DNA of 64,000 nt, from the NCBI GenBank assembly GCA_963788935.1, contig CAWBIM010000006.1, forward strand, positions 744,001-808,000. The letters run 5' to 3'. This DNA comes from JAOPZW01 sp963788935 (GTDB lineage: Bacteria; Actinomycetota; Thermoleophilia; Solirubrobacterales; Solirubrobacteraceae). This document shows, piece after piece, positions 61,515-64,000 of the stretch. Position 1 is the stretch's first letter. Each line of letters starts with the position of its first letter. Position numbers and translations under genes: made by a program. The notes under the pieces are model-generated. The model searched no databases and was not told where the DNA came from. It saw only the letters and a program-made list of their open reading frames with translations.

Positions 61515-63256
61515 GTGCGCTTCGGCATCTTCTACGAGCACCAGCTGCCCCGCCCGTGGGGGCCGGACGGCGAGCACCGGCTGCTGCACGACGCCCTCGC
61601 CCAGATCGACATCGCCGACCGCGTCGGCTTCGACTTCGTGTGGGAGGTCGAGCACCACTTCCTCGAGGAGTACTCGCACTCGAGCGCGTCGGACGTCTTC
61701 CTCGCCGCGGCCTCGCAGCGGACCTCCCGCATCCGGCTCGGGCTCGGGATCCTCCCGCTCCCGCTCGCCTACCAGCATCCCGCGCGCGTGGCCGAGACCG
61801 TCGCGACGCTCGACCTGGTCTCCGACGGCCGGGTCGAGTTCGGCACGGGCGAGACGTCGAGCGGCGCCGAGCTCGAGGGCTTCGGCGTCGACCGCGAGAC
61901 CAAGCGCGCGCAGTGGGAGGAGAGCCTCGACGCCGTCACGCGCATGTTCGTCGAGGAGCCGTTCGCCGGCATCGACGGCCGCTATGTCGCGATGCCCGCG
62001 CGCAACGTCATCCCCAAGCCGTACCAGAAGCCGCACCCGCCGCTCTGGATGGCGTGCTCGCGACGCGAGGCGATCCGGCACGCCGCCGAGAAGGGCCTCG
62101 GCGCGCTCAGCTTCTCGTTCGTCGAGCCGGAGGAGGCGGCCGAGTGGGTCGCCGAGTACCGCGCGATCATCGCCTCCGAGCGCTGCGTCCCCGCCGGGTT
62201 CGCCGTGAACCCGCGCGTCGCGGTCGTCCTGCCGATGATGTGCCACCCCGACGAGGGCGAGGCGATCGAGCGCGGGATCGACGGCGCGCACTTCTTCGGC
62301 TACGCGCTCGCGCACTACTACATCTTCGGCGACCACCGGCCGGGCCGGACCGACGTCTACGACGAGTTCCTGCGCCGCCGCGACGAGGTCGGCTTCGCGC
62401 GCCACGTCATCCGCGCGCAGGACGCACCGATCGGCGTCCGTGTGCTGCAGGAGGGCCTCGGGTCGCTGCGCGGCGCGATCGGGACGCCCGAGCAGGTCCG
62501 CGACCTCTGCCGGCGCTACGAGGCGGCGGGGGTCGACCAGGTGATCTTCGTCCTGCAGGCCGGGCGCAACCGCCACGAGCACATCTGCGAGTCGCTCGAG
62601 CTCTTCGGGGCCGAGGTGCTGCCCGAGTTCGCCGCGGCCGCCGACGCGGCCGACCGCGCCCGCGACGCCGAGCTCGCGCCCGCCGATGGAGGCCGCCCTG
62701 CGCCGGCGCGCGCCCGCCGCAGGTCGCCGACGCGGACTACACGATCTCGCCGACCGCCTCCGGACCGCCCGCGGCCGGAATCGCCAACGGGCACCGCGCG
62801 CTGCCCCGGCCGCGGCTCGACGCGCTGCGGCGGCGGGCGAAGGACACCGGCCAGCAGGCCTTCGTGGCGTTCGTCCGCCGCGCGAGCGACGACCGCCTCG
62901 ACCAGACGGCCGGGTCGAGCCGCGGGCTCGCCGTGATCTTCGCCGCGATGGCGCAGGCCTACGAGCCCGAGCATGCGGGCGGCTTCACCGGCGATCTGCA
63001 GTACGACCTGCGCCGCGGCGACGGCCGCGTCGTGCAGTGGACCGTGACCGTGGGCCCGCAGCGGGCGGAGGTCCGGCCCGGACCGGCCGCGGCGCCCGCG
63101 CTCACCCTCTCGATGGGCCTGGCCGACTTCCTGCGCATGGCCGCGGGCGACCTCGACGCGGGCCGGGCGCTGCTCACCGGCCGGCTCGACCTCGCGGGTG
63201 ACTTCTCGCTCGCCCAGCGGCTGGGCGAGATGTTCGGCCGGCCCACGGCGCTCTAG
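61515..63256 (+). CDS. LLM-class flavin oxidoreductase fused to SCP2 domain, frame broken twice
   Basis: GTG 61515. The first ~375 residues are a luciferase-like F420/FMN oxidoreductase (RFGIFYEHQLPRPWG, FDFVWEVEHHFLEEYSHSSA, GLGILPLPLAYQHPARVAETVATLDLVSDGRVEFGTGET). After frame changes near 62684 and 62722 the frame reads into an SCP2 sterol-carrier-like domain (SRGLAVIFAAMAQAYEPEHAGGFTGDLQYDL, LTLSMGLADFLRMAAGDLDAGRALLTGRLDLAGDF) and stops at 63256. Whether it is one fused protein or two adjacent genes depends on those frame changes. Fits lipid or steroid oxidation. Confidence 0.7.
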
Positions 63257-64000
63257 ATGGGGCTCGACCCGGCGTCGGTCGCGGCCGTCGACGGCTCGCG
63301 CCGCGACGCGACCGACGCCGCCCGGGGCGGATCCGTCCTTCCGCTCGCGCGCGGGTATGCGTTCGCCGAGATCCCGCCGACCGTCGAGCGGCTGCTCGCC
63401 GGTGGCGAGGGGGGCCTGCCGCGCGCCGCGCTGGGCGACGTCCCGGACCGGGTCGCAGCGCGTCGTGCTCGTGTTCCTCGACGCGTTCGGATGGCGCTTC
63501 TTCACGCGCCACGCCGACCGCCACCCGCTGCTGCGCCGGTTCCTCGAGCACGGGACCGTGGCGAAGCTCACGACGCAGTTCCCCTCCACCACCGTCGCGC
63601 ACGTGACGACGATCCACACCGGGCGGCCCGTCGCCGAGCACGGCATGTACGAGTGGAACATGTACGACCCGAGCGTCGGCGCACTCGTGACGCCGCTCAT
63701 GTTCTCCTACGCCGGCGACGGCGAGCGCGACACCCTGCGCGGCGCGGGCGCCGACCCGCACGCCATGTACCCGACCGGGACGCTCTACCGCCGCCTGGCC
63801 GACCGCGGCGTGCGGTGCGTCGCCTGCCACCCGGCCTCGTTCGCGCCGTCGACCTACGACGGGGTCCTCGTCGACGGCGCGACGCTGTACCCCTACGACA
63901 CCCTCGACGACGCCTTCGCGACGATCGCCGCCGAACTGCGCGCCGGCGGGCCGGTCTACACGTACGTGTACATCGACACCGTCGACGCGACCGGCCATCA
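63257..64000 (+). CDS. Alkaline phosphatase/phosphodiesterase family protein (3' end beyond window)
   Basis: ATG 63257, immediately after the preceding stop. One frame change near 63452 is needed. The catalytic block SQRVVLVFLDAFGWRFF (metal Asp) is followed by TTQFPSTTVAHVTTIHTG (nucleophile Thr) and GMYEWNMYDP. This is the nucleotide pyrophosphatase/type I phosphodiesterase (AP superfamily) pattern. The remaining active-site residues lie beyond the window. No signal peptide, so cytosolic. Substrate unknown. Confidence 0.7.
   Translation, partial: MGLDPASVAAVDGSRRDATDAARGGSVLPLARGYAFAEIPPTVERLLAGGEGGLPRAALGDVPDRVAARRARVPRRVRMALLHAPRRPPPAAAPVPRARDRGEAHDAVPLHHRRARDDDPHRAARRRARHVRVEHVRPERRRTRDAAHVLLRRRRRARHPARRGRRPARHVPDRDALPPPGRPRRAVRRLPPGLVRAVDLRRGPRRRRDAVPLRHPRRRLRDDRRRTARRRAGLHVRVHRHRRRDRPS

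Overview
The window is high-GC bacterial DNA with many GTG starts, 1-4 base start/stop overlaps and an actinobacterial SOS box in front of lexA. It looks like an actinobacterium, possibly Solirubrobacterales/Thermoleophilia; that placement is inference only. By eye, bases 1-~24.6 kb are less GC-rich than the rest.

Layout. (1) 1-18.0 kb: an extracellular polysaccharide locus. It has a cupin/JmjC-like protein cut by the window edge, three glycosyltransferases, two GNAT/FemAB-type acyltransferases, a Wzy-like polymerase, a NodB-type deacetylase, a sulfotransferase, a Wzx-type flippase, a secreted polysaccharide lyase and a DegT aminotransferase. cysD and a cysNC fusion (PAPS synthesis), a TauE/SafE permease and a Bcp peroxiredoxin lie among them. 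Together they suggest a sulfated polysaccharide. (2) tRNA-Leu(TAA) at 18.1 kb. (3) 18.2-25.5 kb: the most unusual part. An ECF sigma factor lies beside three serine-recombinase-like proteins that all lack the catalytic serine. One of them is a membrane protein with an exported peptidoglycan-binding domain. A very long Pro/Gly-rich repeat protein with a signal peptide and a C-terminal membrane segment lies between them. (4) 25.7-34.6 kb: amino-acid permease, homogentisate pathway (hppD, hmgA, Lrp regulator), an AlkZ-like winged-helix protein, a LysR regulator and small genes. (5) 35-38 kb: housekeeping genes: rnpB, AlkA-like glycosylase, lexA with SOS box, tRNA-Leu(GAG). (6) 38.6-42.8 kb: Baeyer-Villiger monooxygenase plus MetX-like hydrolase, then a FetAB-like ABC exporter. 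(7) 42.8-56.2 kb: two paralogous uppP/response regulator/histidine kinase blocks, one intact and one decayed, around a NarL-type two-component system, an RTX-repeat protein, two flippase-like membrane proteins and a methyltransferase. Four promoters here carry an 11-bp direct repeat resembling the actinobacterial PHO box. (8) 56.2-64 kb: rtcB, secreted and membrane proteins of unknown role, a lipoprotein solute-binding protein, an LLM-SCP2 fusion and a phosphodiesterase cut by the window end.

About 20 genes need one or more 1-2 base frame changes to read through, often in homopolymers or short repeats and often inside highly conserved domains. I read most of these as sequencing indels. Four genuine remnants stand apart because they have lost whole domains: a uppP with an internal deletion, a truncated histidine kinase, a deacetylase scrap and a serine-hydrolase scrap.
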